A DNA stretch of 64,000 nucleotides from positions 6,522,501 to 6,586,500 of the forward strand of contig NC_063986.1 in the NCBI RefSeq assembly GCF_932276165.1. Direction: 5' to 3'. Within the stretch, counting starts at the first letter, position 1, and each line of letters begins with the position of its first letter. This document shows positions 63,455 to 64,000 of the stretch, piece after piece. The position numbers were made by a program, and so were the translations under genes. This DNA comes from Plutella xylostella (Eukaryota > Arthropoda > Insecta > Lepidoptera > Plutellidae). Under the pieces are notes generated by a model that had not been told where the DNA came from, did no database searches, and saw only the letters and a program-made list of their open reading frames with translations.

Positions 63455-64000
63455 GTTAGTTTTATATGTCATGTACATGTCGCAGGCATCTGGTTTAATC
63501 TCCTGTTTGATTGAACCGCTAGCCCGTTCATTGGATGACGCTATTCAGTTGTATGACTAGGCCGAACGTTGATTGTACAAGCGTCACAAAACGTCCAACT
63601 AGTTAGCGGACTTAAAATCAGTCAGGTGGTGAATAAAACAAATATGGCGTCTAACAGCGAACAGCTGACACAAAAAGCACTTGTATTGTTATTTTTTTCA
63701 AATAAATTAGCTTTAAAGTACGTTATTTATGTTAAAATAGTGTGACAACATGGATTTACCTATAATTGATGATGACACCGCCGGCGGATAGTTTCAAAGA
63801 AAAAAATGTGCGGAAACTGGATAATTATGAACAACAATATCAAGGTACGTTTATTGTTATTGTTTAGTTAATTTGTGTAAAGAGAGCTTTGTAACATAGT
63901 CTTTTTGTTGACTCTTGTCTGGTCATGTTCATCCTAACCAGACATTACAAAGTTGCTATACCATATCCCATTTAACGACTTCGCTGAATAACGTTCAGTC
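63455..64000. other. Intronic or intergenic DNA to the window end
   Basis: No supported exon. A short ATG frame near 63750 (MDLPIIDDDTAGG then stop) is too small to call; it may mark the start of an unrelated unit. Confidence 0.3.

Overview
The window looks like nuclear DNA of a moth or butterfly (Lepidoptera): an AT-rich background, GC-rich coding exons, many small introns, very frequent TACTTAC/GTACCTAC-type spacers, the widespread lepidopteran repeat families around the 'GGGTTCCGTAGCCAAAATGG' and 'TTCGCTTCGCC...GGCGTGAAAGAGTAACAGACAGAC' motifs, and tRNA-headed SINEs. No tool was run. Gene models come from reading frames, splice signals, phase bookkeeping and recognised families.

Host genes, left to right. 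(1) A 10-exon gene (2117-10693, +) encodes a secreted carboxylesterase-fold protein of 676 aa whose nucleophile serine is replaced and which ends in elastin-like GVP repeats. (2) A two-exon gene (14238-14852, +) encodes a small secreted precursor with a C-terminal six-cysteine, cystine-knot-like module. (3) A five-exon glutathione S-transferase (17709-14969, -). (4) A single-exon secreted Pro/Ser/Thr/Tyr-rich protein with three 34-residue repeats (32029-33060, +). (5) An F-box/leucine-rich-repeat protein (33812-34876, +). (6) The complete 13-exon beta subunit of cytosolic phenylalanyl-tRNA synthetase (58306-38902, -). (7) The first coding exon of an unrecognised gene (63341-63454, +), probably divergently promoted from gene 6. 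Genes 5 and 6 converge. A 2161-bp tandem duplication covers both 3' ends, so the terminal synthetase exon exists twice.

Mobile DNA fills most of the rest. A Ty3/Gypsy element (21793-27860) has LTRs that read identical and a 4-bp TSD. A LINE (40735-51356) with a 15-bp TSD sits in the synthetase gene exactly at a 3' splice site. A second Gypsy element (44868-50930) is nested inside that LINE. A 1-kb hAT-type element is nested in a 2.2-kb hAT-type element (59864-62084). There is an approximately 2.6-kb DNA transposon with subterminal GTCCATTACTGG repeats (17954-20570), a long foldback at the left edge, two Harbinger-like TAA-flanked MITEs, SINEs, and fragments of P-element-like, HTH-transposase and LINE genes.

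The strongest points for follow-up are: the LINE whose target-site duplication rebuilt a splice acceptor of an essential gene; the apparently undiverged tandem duplication; a putative 602-bp intron at the 3' end of the nested Gypsy gag-pol together with an RS-domain gag; tRNA-Leu primer sites paired with a tRNA-Leu 5'-end-like motif before the 3' LTR; and the small cystine-knot gene.
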